Shown: positions 1 through 9,120, numbered from the stretch's first letter. The stretch is DNA of 64,000 bases from Ilumatobacter sp963746265 (GCA_963746265.1 CAVVAM010000015.1:434001-498000), one strand, 5' to 3'. Numbers and translations are program-made. Notes: generated from the letters alone by a model not told the origin.

Positions 1-1
1 G

Positions 2-586
2 GTCTGGCCGGCCGGACGCTTCCAGGGTGACGATCTGCTCGCCTCCGGCGCCGCCACGTTCGCTCGACTGGACGACGTCGAGCAGATCGTGGTCTGCACG
101 ACCGACAACGATCTCGCACAGTGCGTCCGGTCGACCCGGATCGTTCTCCTCGATCGCATTCGGGGCGTCGTGACCGACGAGCCGGCCGTGCGTCAGCGGT
201 TCGGTGTCGCCCCGGAACAGATCCCTGATCTGTTCGGCCTGATCGGCGACCGCTCGGACGGCATCGCAGGTGTACCCGGATGGGGCAAGGTCTCGGCCGC
301 GAAGGTGCTCGCCCACTACCCCTCGATCGAAGCGATCCCACGCGCGGCGACCGACTGGGACGTCGAGGTGCGGGGTCGGGAGCGGCTGGCGAGCGCGTTG
401 TGCGAGCGGCGCGCCGAGGCCCTGCTCGCCCGCGACCTGTCGATCCGCCGGGACGACCTGCCCGTACCGGGCGAGTTGTCCGCGATCGAGTGGGGCGGCG
501 CACGGCGCTCGCTCGTCGCCGAGCTCACGGATCGCCTCGGGGACGACGCCGTGGTCGAACGCATCCCTCGCTGGGACGACGACTGA
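2..586 (+). CDS. 5'-3' exonuclease (FEN/PolA N-domain type), 5' end outside window
   Basis: The reading frame is open from the first bases of the window, so the N-terminus is missing; 194 residues are visible. It matches the second half of the FEN-type 5'-3' exonuclease family, which is related to the N-terminal domain of DNA polymerase I. The visible parts are the acidic GDDLLA helix, the metal-site strand around CTTDNDLAQ, and the helix-hairpin-helix-like segment GVPGWGKVSAA, which binds duplex DNA. It should degrade 5' flaps or RNA primers in the cytoplasm. Whether it is a stand-alone exonuclease is inferred from the stop at 586 with no polymerase domain following. A 50-nt gap separates it from the acyl-CoA dehydrogenase downstream. 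Confidence 0.85.
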   Translation, partial: VWPAGRFQGDDLLASGAATFARLDDVEQIVVCTTDNDLAQCVRSTRIVLLDRIRGVVTDEPAVRQRFGVAPEQIPDLFGLIGDRSDGIAGVPGWGKVSAAKVLAHYPSIEAIPRAATDWDVEVRGRERLASALCERRAEALLARDLSIRRDDLPVPGELSAIEWGGARRSLVAELTDRLGDDAVVERIPRWDDD

Positions 587-636
587 CGCCACGCTTCGCT
601 GCGCTGCGACAGACCGGCGATCGGTACCGTTCGGGT

Positions 637-1881
637 ATGCAGCCGACCTATCCGCCCGAGGCCGACGAGTTCCGCGCCAGGATCACCACCTTCCTCGACG
701 AGAACCTGCCGGACGGGTGGACGGGCATCGGCGCACTCCCCGAAAACGAGCGCGCCTCGTTCCAGCAGGACTGGCGCAAGACCCTGCGCGCCAACAACCT
801 GCTCGCTCCGAACTGGCCGGCGGAATACGGGGGTGGCGGCCTCACCCACATCGAACAGGTCATCTTGAACGAGGAGTTCGCGAGGCGAGGGGTGCCGACC
901 GCCGGCGCCAATGACGGGTTCTCCATCGGCATGGTCGGCAACACGATCCTGGTATGGGGCACCGAGGAACAGAAGGCGCACTACATCCCGCGCATCCTCG
1001 ACGGTGTCGACGTGTTCTGCCAGGGCTACAGCGAACCCGACGCCGGCTCCGACCTCGCCAATGTCGGGTGTCGGGCCGAGCTCGATGGCGACGAGTGGGT
1101 GATCAACGGCCAGAAGATCTGGACGTCGCAGGGGCACACCGCCAACATGATCTTCACACTCGCCCGCACGGCGCCCGAGAACCCGAAGCACGCCGGGATC
1201 TCGTTCCTGCTCGTGCCGATGGACCAGCCCGGTGTCGAGTTGAGGCCGATCACGAACATGGTCGGTCACGACCACTTCAACGAGGTGTTCTTCAGTGACG
1301 CCCGCTGTCCGAAGGAGAACGTGCTCGGGGAGGTCAACAACGGCTGGGCCGTCGGCAACACGCTGCTCGGCTTCGAGCGTGGCGTCGCGGCGACGATCAC
1401 CTCGCTGAGCTTCGGTGCCGAGTTCGACCAGTTCGTCGAGCTGGTCCGCGAGTACGGCAGGGCCGAGGACCCCGGTGTCCGTCAGGACATCGCCCGCTTC
1501 TACACGAACGTGCAGATCATGAGGTACCGCGGGATGCAGGCGCTCACGCGCTACCTCAACGGCGCCAACCCGGGCCCCGAGTCGTCGGTCGGCAAACTGT
1601 TCTGGTCGGAGCACCACCAGCAGATCACCGAGGCCGCGATGAAGGTCCTCGGTGCCGACGGCATGGTCGGCTTCGGGACGGAGACGCGGACTGGGCTCGG
1701 CGCACCGGCGATCGGTACGGAGAACTCGCCGAGCAACTGGATGGCGTCGTTCATGATTGCCCGACCGGGCACGATCTATGCCGGCACCAGCCAGGTGCAG
1801 CGCAACATCATCGGCGAGCGCGTGCTCGGCCTGCCGAAGGAACCGCGCGCTGACGCCGGCCCCTGGAGAGACGTCAAGTAA
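637..1881 (+). CDS. acyl-CoA dehydrogenase family protein
   Basis: This is a 414-residue FAD-dependent acyl-CoA dehydrogenase, close to the usual 380-420. It introduces the alpha-beta double bond into an acyl-CoA and passes electrons to ETF. The N-terminal helical domain (about 1-125) is followed by the beta domain with the flavin/substrate motif GYSEPDAGSDLA and the segment INGQKIWTS. The C-terminal helical domain ends in the family-typical AGTSQVQRNIIGERVLGLP. The frame is open further upstream, but the ATG at 637 gives the family-length N-terminus. The composition resembles actinobacterial FadE paralogues acting on sterol or branched-chain acyl-CoAs; the substrate cannot be told from sequence. 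It may be co-transcribed with the exonuclease. Confidence 0.93.
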   Translation: MQPTYPPEADEFRARITTFLDENLPDGWTGIGALPENERASFQQDWRKTLRANNLLAPNWPAEYGGGGLTHIEQVILNEEFARRGVPTAGANDGFSIGMVGNTILVWGTEEQKAHYIPRILDGVDVFCQGYSEPDAGSDLANVGCRAELDGDEWVINGQKIWTSQGHTANMIFTLARTAPENPKHAGISFLLVPMDQPGVELRPITNMVGHDHFNEVFFSDARCPKENVLGEVNNGWAVGNTLLGFERGVAATITSLSFGAEFDQFVELVREYGRAEDPGVRQDIARFYTNVQIMRYRGMQALTRYLNGANPGPESSVGKLFWSEHHQQITEAAMKVLGADGMVGFGTETRTGLGAPAIGTENSPSNWMASFMIARPGTIYAGTSQVQRNIIGERVLGLPKEPRADAGPWRDVK

Positions 1882-2137
1882 CGCCGGAGGCGCCCACCAT
1901 CGGACCGTGCTGGCGGTTCGTGGGAACGTTCGAGATCGCGTCGACCGACACGAGCGGCGCAGACGCAACGGTGCCGACCGTCGCGTCTGCGACACCGGCG
2001 AGGTTCGTCGTCCCGGGATCGGAGCTCGATCATGAGGCGCTGCCCATCGGTGCAGGGCGCTGGCGAGGTGGCGGCCTCGGTCGTCCCATGGAGGTGGACG
2101 GAAGCTTCAAGAATCACTCAAGCCGGGGCGAAATCGG
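1882..2137. other. intergenic stretch without a recognised gene
   Basis: These 256 bases follow the acyl-CoA dehydrogenase stop and precede the surface-protein promoter. Short open frames exist on both strands, but none has a ribosome-binding site, a recognisable motif or plausible composition. I see no convincing terminator. Confidence 0.5.
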
Positions 2138-2167
2138 ATGACATCGCCGGTCGTGCGGGAGTACACT
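2138..2167 (+). promoter_or_regulatory. candidate sigma-70-type promoter for the surface protein
   Basis: ATGACA (2138-2143) and TACACT (2162-2167), separated by 18 bp, resemble -35 and -10 boxes. A start near 2174 would give a leader of about 105 nt. That leader contains a small hairpin (GAGCA/TGCTC) and the octamer GCAAAGCC. Inferred from sequence only. Confidence 0.4.
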
Positions 2168-2280
2168 GGAAGTAGAAAACCAGAGCGGTGCCGAGCAAAG
2201 CCTGCTCCCACAGAGCGACGCCTGCCCAGTTCGACCCGAGTCACGCACAACCGGCGTGACGGAACGAACGGAGTGTGGTC

Positions 2281-4401
2281 ATGCGCAGTGGTCTCGTTAC
2301 CCGTCCTTCACATCGCAGCGTCACGGCGATCGTGTTCGTCACGGTGCTGGTCGCGTCCTTCTTCGCTCTCGCCCCCACGGCACTGGCCTGCCAGAGCGAA
2401 CTGCTCTTCGAGAAGATCGAACTCGGCGCGGCGGCGCCGAACGACGTCTACACGATCGTCGTCACCGACCAGGACGGCCGCTCGCAGGAGGTGGAGGTCG
2501 CAGCAGGCGCGACCGCCTCGCTGATCGTTCCGCCGGGCACGTACTCGTTCGTCGAGTTGGACGCCCCGGCGGGAGCGACGATCGAACCCGAGTCGGTCGT
2601 GGTCACCGTCGAGGACGATCAGCAGACCATGCGGGTCCTCGTGACGAACCCGTACCTGGCCGGCAGGCTCGCGATCGAGAAGATCGAGAGCGGTGACACC
2701 GCACCCGGCGCCACGTACACCTTCGACGTCGTCGGACCCGACGAGTCGACGTTCAGCGTCGACGTCGCCGCCGGCACCACCTGGACGTCGGACTGGCTGC
2801 CACTCGGCACCTACACGGTCACCGAACGCGACGCCCCCGACGGCCACACGATCACCCCCAACCCCGTCGTCCTCGCCGAAGACGGCGCCACCGTCACCGT
2901 CACCGCCACCAACCCCTACCGCGACTTCCACGGCAGGCTCGCGATCACCAAGATCGAGAGCGGTGACACCGCACCCGGCGCCACGTACACCTTCGACGTC
3001 GTCGGACCCGACGAGTCGACGTTCAGCGTCGACGTCGCCGCCGGCACCACCTGGACGTCGGACTGGCTGCCACTCGGCACCTACACGGTCACCGAACGCG
3101 ACGCCCCCGACGGCCACACGATCACCCCCAACCCCGTCGTCCTCACCGAAGACGGCGCCACCGTCACCGTCACCGCCACCAACCCCTACCGCGACTTCCA
3201 CGGCAGGCTCGCGATCGAGAAGGTCGTGACCACCAACGTCGTCGGAGAGCACCCCGTCGGACCGTTCACCTTCGACGTCGTCGGACCCGACGAGGTGACC
3301 TTCACCGTCGACGTCACCGCCGGTGAGACGTGGACCAGCGACTGGCTTCCCCTCGGCAGCTACACCATCACCGAGCGCGACGCCCCCAGCGGCCACACGA
3401 TCACCCCCAACCCCGCCGTCCTCACCGAAGACGGCGCCACCGTCACCGTCACCGCCACCAACCCCTACCTCGTCGACGAGCGGGCCCGGCTGGCGATCGA
3501 GAAGATCGTCACCGGATCGATGGCACCCGCGGGCGCGACCTTCGTGCTCGACGTCATCGGCCCGGTGGCATTCACGGTCGAGCTGGTCGCCGGTGAGACG
3601 TGGACCAGCGACTGGCTTCCCCTCGGCAGCTACACCATCACCGAGCGCGACGCCCCCAGCGGCCACACGATCACCCCCAACCCCGCCGTCCTCACCGAAG
3701 ACGGCGCCACCGTCACCGTCACCGCCACCAACCCCTACCGCGACTTCCACGGCAGGCTCGCGATCACCAAGATCGAGAGCGGTGACACCGCACCCGGCGC
3801 CACGTACACCTTCGACGTCGTCGGACCCGACGAGTCGACGTTCGGCGTCGACGTCGCCGCCGGCACCACCTGGACGTCGGACTGGCTGCCACTCGGCACC
3901 TACACGGTCACCGAACGCGACGCCCCCGACGGCCACACCCTCACCCCCAACCCCGTCGTCCTCACCGAAGACGGCGCCACCGTCACCGTCACCGCCACCA
4001 ACCCCTACCGCGACTTCCACGGCAGGCTCGCGATCACCAAGATCGTCGCCGGGGCGCCGACCAGCGCCGCCACCTTCACGATCAGGGTCACGGGTCCCGA
4101 GACCTTCTCGATCACGCTGGTGGCCGGCACCACCTGGACGTCGGACTGGCTGCCACTCGGCACCTACACGGTCACCGAAGTCGACGCCCCGGCCGGTGCG
4201 ACGATCGTTCCCAACCCCGTCGTGTTGGACACCGACGGCGCGACGGCGACCGTCACGGTCACGAATCCCAGCGTGTTGGTCAGCGCGACCACACTTCCGA
4301 CCACGGGTGGCGGTTTCGGGCTCCTCCCGAGGCTGGCCGCGGCGATGCTGATCGGCGGAGCGGTGCTGCTCGTGGTGGGTCGCCCGCCGCGTCGCGCATG
4401 A
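2281..4401 (+). CDS. LPXTG-anchored surface protein with seven tandem prealbumin-like repeats
   Basis: This is a 706-residue secreted wall protein. Residues 1-37 form a signal peptide with a basic start, a hydrophobic core and cleavage after TALA. Seven Ig-like repeats of 84-95 residues follow, each running from RLAIxKI through TWTSDWLPLG to the TVTATNPY end; the first and last are divergent. The layout resembles SpaA/Cna-B or DUF5979 prealbumin-fold stalk domains of Gram-positive adhesins. LPTTG at residues 672-676, a membrane helix and a basic tail form a sortase signal. The ATG at 2281 has GGAG 7 nt upstream; an in-frame GTG at 2275 is too close to that site. No sortase gene is in the window. 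The ligand is unknown. Confidence 0.85.
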   Translation: MRSGLVTRPSHRSVTAIVFVTVLVASFFALAPTALACQSELLFEKIELGAAAPNDVYTIVVTDQDGRSQEVEVAAGATASLIVPPGTYSFVELDAPAGATIEPESVVVTVEDDQQTMRVLVTNPYLAGRLAIEKIESGDTAPGATYTFDVVGPDESTFSVDVAAGTTWTSDWLPLGTYTVTERDAPDGHTITPNPVVLAEDGATVTVTATNPYRDFHGRLAITKIESGDTAPGATYTFDVVGPDESTFSVDVAAGTTWTSDWLPLGTYTVTERDAPDGHTITPNPVVLTEDGATVTVTATNPYRDFHGRLAIEKVVTTNVVGEHPVGPFTFDVVGPDEVTFTVDVTAGETWTSDWLPLGSYTITERDAPSGHTITPNPAVLTEDGATVTVTATNPYLVDERARLAIEKIVTGSMAPAGATFVLDVIGPVAFTVELVAGETWTSDWLPLGSYTITERDAPSGHTITPNPAVLTEDGATVTVTATNPYRDFHGRLAITKIESGDTAPGATYTFDVVGPDESTFGVDVAAGTTWTSDWLPLGTYTVTERDAPDGHTLTPNPVVLTEDGATVTVTATNPYRDFHGRLAITKIVAGAPTSAATFTIRVTGPETFSITLVAGTTWTSDWLPLGTYTVTEVDAPAGATIVPNPVVLDTDGATATVTVTNPSVLVSATTLPTTGGGFGLLPRLAAAMLIGGAVLLVVGRPPRRA
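2662..4020 (+). repeat. tandem 270-bp direct repeats inside the surface-protein gene
   Basis: Repeats 2 (2662-2931), 3 (2932-3201) and 6 (3751-4020) are each 270 bp and almost identical in DNA, including silent positions. Repeats 4 (3202-3486) and 5 (3487-3750) differ from these in their first halves but share with each other a nearly identical second half. Such nucleotide identity indicates recent duplication or gene conversion. Confidence 0.9.
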
Positions 4402-4409
4402 GGTTGCCC

Positions 4410-4458
4410 GGCCTCCCGAAGGGGCCGGCGTTCGGACGCCGACCCACGCAGGGAGGCC
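4410..4458 (+). terminator. two-tier hairpin after the surface-protein gene
   Basis: An outer 8-bp stem (GGCCTCCC at 4410-4417 with GGGAGGCC at 4451-4458) encloses a perfect 6-bp inner hairpin (CGGCGT/ACGCCG, 4426-4441, loop TCGG). It begins 9 nt after the stop codon. There is no U-run, as is common in GC-rich actinobacterial terminators. Confidence 0.5.
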
Positions 4459-4535
4459 GAGTAGCGCCGTAAGCGCACCCCGCCGAATTACTTCCGGTTC
4501 GTGGGACTCCCGAGGTTGCATTCGGTCGACGCGTC

Positions 4536-5161
4536 GGCACGAGACATTCCCGGCACGGCACGTGGATCGCGTGCCGCACCGGTCGAGGCAAGCGTGCACC
4601 GCTCACCAACGGAGACATCGCTCAGCTCGCCGACGAGATCGGCGGGTCCGATCTCGCGGGAGGCCCGTGCGGGTTTCGTCGAGGCGAACCCTCGGCGCGA
4701 GTGAACGTCCTCCGGTCGGGCATGATCGAGCTGTCGCGAGAGATCAACGGGCGCCGCGTGGCGCTGCAGATCCTCCGGCCCGGTGATGTGTTCGGCGAAA
4801 TGCCCACACTGCTCGGCGATCCCGAACCACTCGATGCGCTCGCGATCCAGGACTGCACGGTCCTGTCGCCTGATGCGAACGCACTGTTCACGTTGTCGCA
4901 GACTTGGCCCGGGGTCGCCCAGCGATGGTTCGTCTCACTCGCCGAGCGGATGGCCGGCCACCGGAATCGCCTGGTCGATCTCCTCGCCGCCGCCTGACCC
5001 TTGATCACCTGGCGGAGATGGTGGGCGCGCCGACGTCGAGCATCCAGCGCGTGCTGAAGTCACCGGAAGCGGCGGGGCTGATCGAGATGGGCTACCGGAA
5101 GATCCATCTGCTCGGACCCGGCGCACTGCTCGCGCTCGGCGGCGGCCTGCATCCCACGTGA
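4536..5161 (+). pseudogene. CRP/FNR-family transcription regulator, degraded
   Basis: One frame (about 4536-4997) encodes a cyclic-nucleotide-binding beta-roll with the typical LRPGDVFGE phosphate-binding cassette, then a dimerisation helix ending LVDLLAAA. It hits a stop at 4995-4997. The winged helix-turn-helix (LTLDHLAEMVGAPTSSIQRV and onward) resumes immediately in another frame and ends at 5161. The usual link of some 25 residues between the two domains is missing. No start codon precedes the beta-roll homology in its own frame; the first possible one is a GTG at 4701, inside the domain. The gene therefore appears to have lost its start and suffered an internal frame-shifting deletion. 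A functional regulator is unlikely. Confidence 0.75.
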
Positions 5162-5370
5162 CGGCCTGAGTGCCCGTCACCTGGCGCCGGGCGGCACGGC
5201 GCGTCGGCAGATTCACGCAGATGCGGCGATCGCGAACCGACGAGCCCGGACGCCCGGTTCCCCCTTCCGTACGTCCTCACGACGGGGGCACCAACAGAAG
5301 GGAGTCCGCCGGCGACGCGTCTCGTCGCGGGGTACGGAATCTCGTCGTTCACGACAGCGTTCACATCGGC

Positions 5371-5844
5371 ATGGCAACGCTCGGTATGCGACACGCAGTG
5401 CTCTGGGTCACCGACCCGCAGGAGTCGGCCACGTTCTACACCGAGGCACTCGGCCTCGAGGTGAAGGCCTCGTTCGACGGTGGGGTCTTCCTCACCTCAC
5501 CTGCATCTGCCACCGACCACGATCTCGGCTTGTTCCGCGCCGCAGAGCACGTCGGCGGGCAGCGCAACGCTGGGCTCTATCACATCGCCTGGGAGGTCGG
5601 CACGCTCGCCGAACTCGTCGAGGCCAAGGAGCGTCTCGCAAGGATGGGGGCGCTCGTGGGCGAGAACAACCACGGTGTGAGCCGCAGCCTGTACTGCCAG
5701 GATCCGGACGGCATCGAGTTCGAGATCATGTGGGAACTCCCCCTCGACCTCTACGACGCGAACGACCCGTCGAACGTGCGGCTCGACCTCGAGGCCGACA
5801 TCGCCAGGTGGGGCGCCGACCGTCCCGGCCGCGGCGCGGCCTGA
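5371..5844 (+). CDS. VOC-fold (glyoxalase / extradiol dioxygenase-like) protein
   Basis: This is a 157-residue protein with two beta-alpha-beta-beta-beta modules of the vicinal-oxygen-chelate superfamily. The metal-ligand positions are conserved: His in MRHAVLW, His in LYHIAWEV and Glu in GIEFEIMWE. This suggests an active metal enzyme such as a ring-cleavage dioxygenase or a lyase; the substrate is unknown. The ATG at 5371 was chosen because the first beta strand begins right after it; an in-frame ATG at 5386 is possible. The frame is open much further upstream, but that stretch has no protein-like composition. It converges with the SRPBCC gene, 6 nt away. Confidence 0.82.
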   Translation: MATLGMRHAVLWVTDPQESATFYTEALGLEVKASFDGGVFLTSPASATDHDLGLFRAAEHVGGQRNAGLYHIAWEVGTLAELVEAKERLARMGALVGENNHGVSRSLYCQDPDGIEFEIMWELPLDLYDANDPSNVRLDLEADIARWGADRPGRGAA

Positions 5845-5850
5845 TGCGAT

Positions 5851-6318
5851 CTACGCCGCTGGTGACTCTGCGGCTGCGCTGAGTCGCTCCAGTGTCAGGG
5901 CGATACCGTCACGAGTGTGTTCGGCCCGGTCACCGACCCCGGTGGCCAGGCGGGCGACGGGCTTGAACCATCCGGGCCGACGATCCGTCCACGACTCGGT
6001 GACCCGGCAACCGTCCGAGGTTGCTTGGAACTCGTAGACCCACTCCGAGATCGGGATGCGGAGGAAGTCCACCCGAAACCGGAAGACCTCACCGGGGGCT
6101 GCGTCGACGACGGTGACCTTGGTGCTCCAGCGATGGATGCCGTTCCGGTTCGACCCCCGGAACACGGCGCCGGGGATCGGGCCGGCCGGCACGCCGAGCC
6201 ATCGGCCGCCCACGTTCTCGTTCGACCACTCGCCCATGCGGGGGAGGTCGGAGACGAGGTCCCAGACCTCTCGGTCGGACGCGGCGATCACGCGGGTGGC
6301 GGAAACGGTGTCGGCCAT
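5851..6318 (-). CDS. SRPBCC-family (START/polyketide-cyclase-like) protein
   Basis: The 155-residue protein has the helix-grip layout of the SRPBCC superfamily: the N-terminal strand VSATRVIAAS, the helix DREVWDLVSDLPRMGEWS, the GSNRNGIHRWSTKVTV strands, and a long C-terminal helix lining the ligand cavity. Members bind hydrophobic ligands or act as cyclases or aromatase-like proteins. No catalytic residues can be assigned. The ATG at 6318 matches family starts. An upstream in-frame ATG at 6333 has a better Shine-Dalgarno (GGGGGA, 8 nt away) and would add five residues. Transcription is divergent from the beta-oxidation gene. Confidence 0.75.
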   Translation of the reverse strand: MADTVSATRVIAASDREVWDLVSDLPRMGEWSNENVGGRWLGVPAGPIPGAVFRGSNRNGIHRWSTKVTVVDAAPGEVFRFRVDFLRIPISEWVYEFQATSDGCRVTESWTDRRPGWFKPVARLATGVGDRAEHTRDGIALTLERLSAAAESPAA

Positions 6319-6538
6319 GATCCGAACGTACATCACCGGGATCCCCCGATGTCCCCGATCGACGGCGCGTCGTCGGTGCGCCCCGCTGGTGCGACACCAC
6401 GAGGTGGACGTGCGCGTAGGTTCCCCTCCGGTTCGAACGGAATCGTGTCGTCGTGATCGACCGGGCGTGATCGGCGAGCGCTCGTCGATCAGTTCGGCGG
6501 CAGATCGGCAGGCGGCGGCAACGCCCGGCTTCCGGCAA

Positions 6539-6566
6539 GCCACGTCACCATCGATCACGACGTGGC
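6539..6566. promoter_or_regulatory. inverted repeat in divergent promoter region
   Basis: GCCACGTC (6539-6546) and GACGTGGC (6559-6566) are exact inverted repeats separated by 12 bp, in the 370-bp gap between the divergent SRPBCC and beta-oxidation genes. They could be a regulator site. Nothing else is recognised in this gap. Confidence 0.35.
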
Positions 6567-6687
6567 GAACGGTGCTGTTTGCGATGGTGTCGGTCGTGAC
6601 CGCATCAGGTGGGTCCCGGTGCCGACGGATCGACGAACCACCGGGTCAAGTCGATCGAGCCGTGATCGGACTGCTTGACTGTCGGGC

Positions 6688-8775
6688 ATGGCTGAGCTGT
6701 CGCAATCCGTTCGTCTCGAGACCGAGGGTGACGTCGCGCTCGTCATCGTCGACAACCCGCCGGTCAATGCGCTGAGCTGGCATGTCCGACAGGGGCTGTT
6801 CGACGGGATGACGCAGGCGGTCGAGGACGGCGCCCGGGCGATCGTGGTGATCTGCGACGGGCGGACCTTCATCGCCGGCGCCGACATCAGTGAGTTCGGT
6901 GGCGGCACCCCGCAGGCCGCCGGCTTGCCGCAGGTGCAGGCAGCGATGGAGGACGCACCGGTGCCGGTGATCGCGGCGATTCACGGCACTGCGCTCGGCG
7001 GCGGGCTCGAGGTGGCGCTGTGTGCGCACTATCGGGTGTCGGTCGCATCGGCGAAGTTCGGTCTGCCCGAGGTGAACCTGGGGCTGTTGCCCGGCGCCGG
7101 TGGCACGCAGCGCCTGCCCCGCCTGACCGGGGTGCCGAAGGCGCTGGAGATGGTGACGTCCGGGCGTCATATCGGCACCGACGAGGCGCTCGAGTGCGGT
7201 CTCGTCGACGAGGTCGTCGACGGAGGGCTCGCCGAGTTGCGCGCGGCGGCGATCGCGTTCGCCGAACGTGCCGTCGCCGAGAACCTGCCCCTGGCCAAGG
7301 TGCGTGACCGCGACGAGAAGCTCGCGGAGGCTCGCGGCAACGAACAACTGTTCGCCGACTTCCGCACCTCGATCGCCCGCAAGGCCCGGGGCTTCCTGGC
7401 GCCCGAGTACAACATCCAGTGCATCGAGGCAGCAGCGAACCTGCCGTTCGACGAGGGATTGAAGGTCGAGCGGCGCCTGTTCACCGAGCTCATGAGCGGG
7501 CCGCAGTCGGGCGCCCAGCGCTACTACTTCTTCGCGGAGCGGGCGGCCAACAAGATCCCCGACATCCCCAAGCACACCCCGCTCGTCGACATCCGCCGGG
7601 CCGGCGTGCTCGGCGCCGGCACGATGGGTGGCGGCATTGCGATGAACTTCGCAAACGTCGGCATTCCGGTCACGATCGTCGAGCGCGACCAGGAGGCACT
7701 CGACCGGGGCATCGCCGTCGTCAGGAAGAACTACGAGCGCTCACGGTCGACCGACGCCGAGCAGGTCGAGGAACGCATGGGTCTGATCACGGGCTCCACC
7801 GACAAGGCCGACTTCGCCGAGTGCGACATCGTGATCGAGGCGGTCTTCGAGGACATGGACCTGAAGAAGACGATCTTCCGGGAGCTCGACGAGATCTGCA
7901 AACCCGAAGCGGTGCTCGCATCGAACACGTCGGCGCTCGACATCAACGAGATCGCCTCGGCGACGAGCCGACCCGAGAGCGTGATCGGGATGCACTTCTT
8001 CTCACCGGCGAACGTCATGAAGCTGCTCGAAGTGGTGCGGGGCGAGAAGTCGTCCGACACCGTCGTCGCCACCGCCATGGCGGTCGGAAAGCGGGTCCGG
8101 AAGGTCGCCGTGCTCGTCGGCGTGTGCCACGGCTTCGTCGGCAACCGCATGCTGTTCCAGCGGCGCCTCGAAGCCGACCAGCTCGTGCTCGAGGGCGCCA
8201 CGCCCGCCCAGGTCGACCGGGTGCTCTACGACTTCGGGTTTCCGATGGGACCGTTCGCGATGAGTGACCTCGCCGGTCTCGACATCGGCTGGAAGGCCGA
8301 GACCTCGACGGGCGATTCGATCCGCGATCTCATGAACGAGACCGGCCGCAAGGGCCAGAAGAACGGCCGCGGGTACTACACCTACGACCCCGAGACCCGA
8401 GCCGCCACTCCCGACCCCGAGGTCGAGCAGATGATCAAGGACTTCGCGATCCGCAAGGGACACGAACAGCGCGAGGTCACCGATCAGGAGGTGCTCGAGC
8501 GCTGCCTGTACTCGATGGTCAACGAGGGTGCGAAGATCCTGGAGGAGGGCATCGCCATCCGGGGCAGTGACGTCGACGTGGTCTGGGTCAACGGCTACGG
8601 CTGGCCGGTGTACCGGGGTGGCCCGATGTACTGGGCCGACTCGATCGGGCTGGCGGAGATCGTCGAGTCGGTGCGTGGGTACAGCGAGACCGTCGGCGGC
8701 CGCCAATGGGAACTCTCTCCGCTGCTCGCCCGTCTCGCCGACGAGGACGGCAAGCTGCACCAGTACTCCAACTGA
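6688..8775 (+). CDS. fused enoyl-CoA hydratase / 3-hydroxyacyl-CoA dehydrogenase
   Basis: This is a 695-residue multifunctional beta-oxidation protein of the FadB/FadJ type. The N-terminal crotonase domain (about 1-190) has the oxyanion segment IAGADISEF, then TALGGGLEVAL and LPEVNLGLLPGAGGTQRLPR, which carry the two catalytic glutamates. The NAD-binding domain starts near residue 300 with GVLGAGTMGGGIAM. The hydroxyacyl-CoA dehydrogenase signature follows in HFFSPANVMKLLEVV and GFVGNRML. A second C-terminal dehydrogenase domain completes it. It hydrates trans-2-enoyl-CoA and oxidises the 3-hydroxy product, so it can work after the acyl-CoA dehydrogenase at the window start. There is no thiolase partner nearby. 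Confidence 0.93.
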   Translation: MAELSQSVRLETEGDVALVIVDNPPVNALSWHVRQGLFDGMTQAVEDGARAIVVICDGRTFIAGADISEFGGGTPQAAGLPQVQAAMEDAPVPVIAAIHGTALGGGLEVALCAHYRVSVASAKFGLPEVNLGLLPGAGGTQRLPRLTGVPKALEMVTSGRHIGTDEALECGLVDEVVDGGLAELRAAAIAFAERAVAENLPLAKVRDRDEKLAEARGNEQLFADFRTSIARKARGFLAPEYNIQCIEAAANLPFDEGLKVERRLFTELMSGPQSGAQRYYFFAERAANKIPDIPKHTPLVDIRRAGVLGAGTMGGGIAMNFANVGIPVTIVERDQEALDRGIAVVRKNYERSRSTDAEQVEERMGLITGSTDKADFAECDIVIEAVFEDMDLKKTIFRELDEICKPEAVLASNTSALDINEIASATSRPESVIGMHFFSPANVMKLLEVVRGEKSSDTVVATAMAVGKRVRKVAVLVGVCHGFVGNRMLFQRRLEADQLVLEGATPAQVDRVLYDFGFPMGPFAMSDLAGLDIGWKAETSTGDSIRDLMNETGRKGQKNGRGYYTYDPETRAATPDPEVEQMIKDFAIRKGHEQREVTDQEVLERCLYSMVNEGAKILEEGIAIRGSDVDVVWVNGYGWPVYRGGPMYWADSIGLAEIVESVRGYSETVGGRQWELSPLLARLADEDGKLHQYSN

Positions 8776-8789
8776 CCCGGTACCCCAAC

Positions 8790-9066
8790 CGATCCCGTGA
8801 CGGGTGGCCGGTCGCCGGGAGGTCGGCCGACGGCAGGGCGAGTGCCCGATCGTCCGGAAGTCCGACGGCGAGTAGGTCGATGTCGGAACGCCCCACCTGG
8901 GCTGGGCCCGTGGCCACCCAACCGTCGACGTGCAGGGACGTGTCGGGAGTGTGCGCGACGACGGCGGCCGCCGGGGCATCGAGCGCCGGTCGGAGCGCCA
9001 CGCTGATGCGTCGCTCGTCGGCGCCGGTCTCGATCGTCGAGCAGGCTGGCACGTCGCTCCTACGGA
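8790..9066 (-). pseudogene. possible nucleotidyltransferase remnant
   Basis: In the roughly 420-bp gap before the hydrolase, one minus-strand frame reads as protein. A GWVATGPAQVGRSDIDLLA stretch resembles the GS-x-A-x-G...SDxDLL active site of Pol-beta-like nucleotidyltransferases, with a helix-rich leader before it. The first Ser of the signature is Trp. There is no clean start, and the frame runs into the antisense of the preceding gene. I read it as a decayed fragment; it could also be chance. Confidence 0.3.
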
Positions 9067-9120
9067 TCTCGCATTGCGTGATGTCAGCAGAGCCGCCCCC
9101 GCGTGTCGTTCGGAACACGT

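Noticed and set aside
1920..2141. A 73-codon plus-strand frame before the surface-protein gene
   Set aside because: No ribosome site, no motif, and it would run through the candidate promoter.
2308..4599. A 763-codon minus-strand frame with GVGGGDGDGGAVFG repeats
   Set aside because: It is the mirror of the repeated surface-protein gene in GC-rich DNA; low complexity and no ribosome site.
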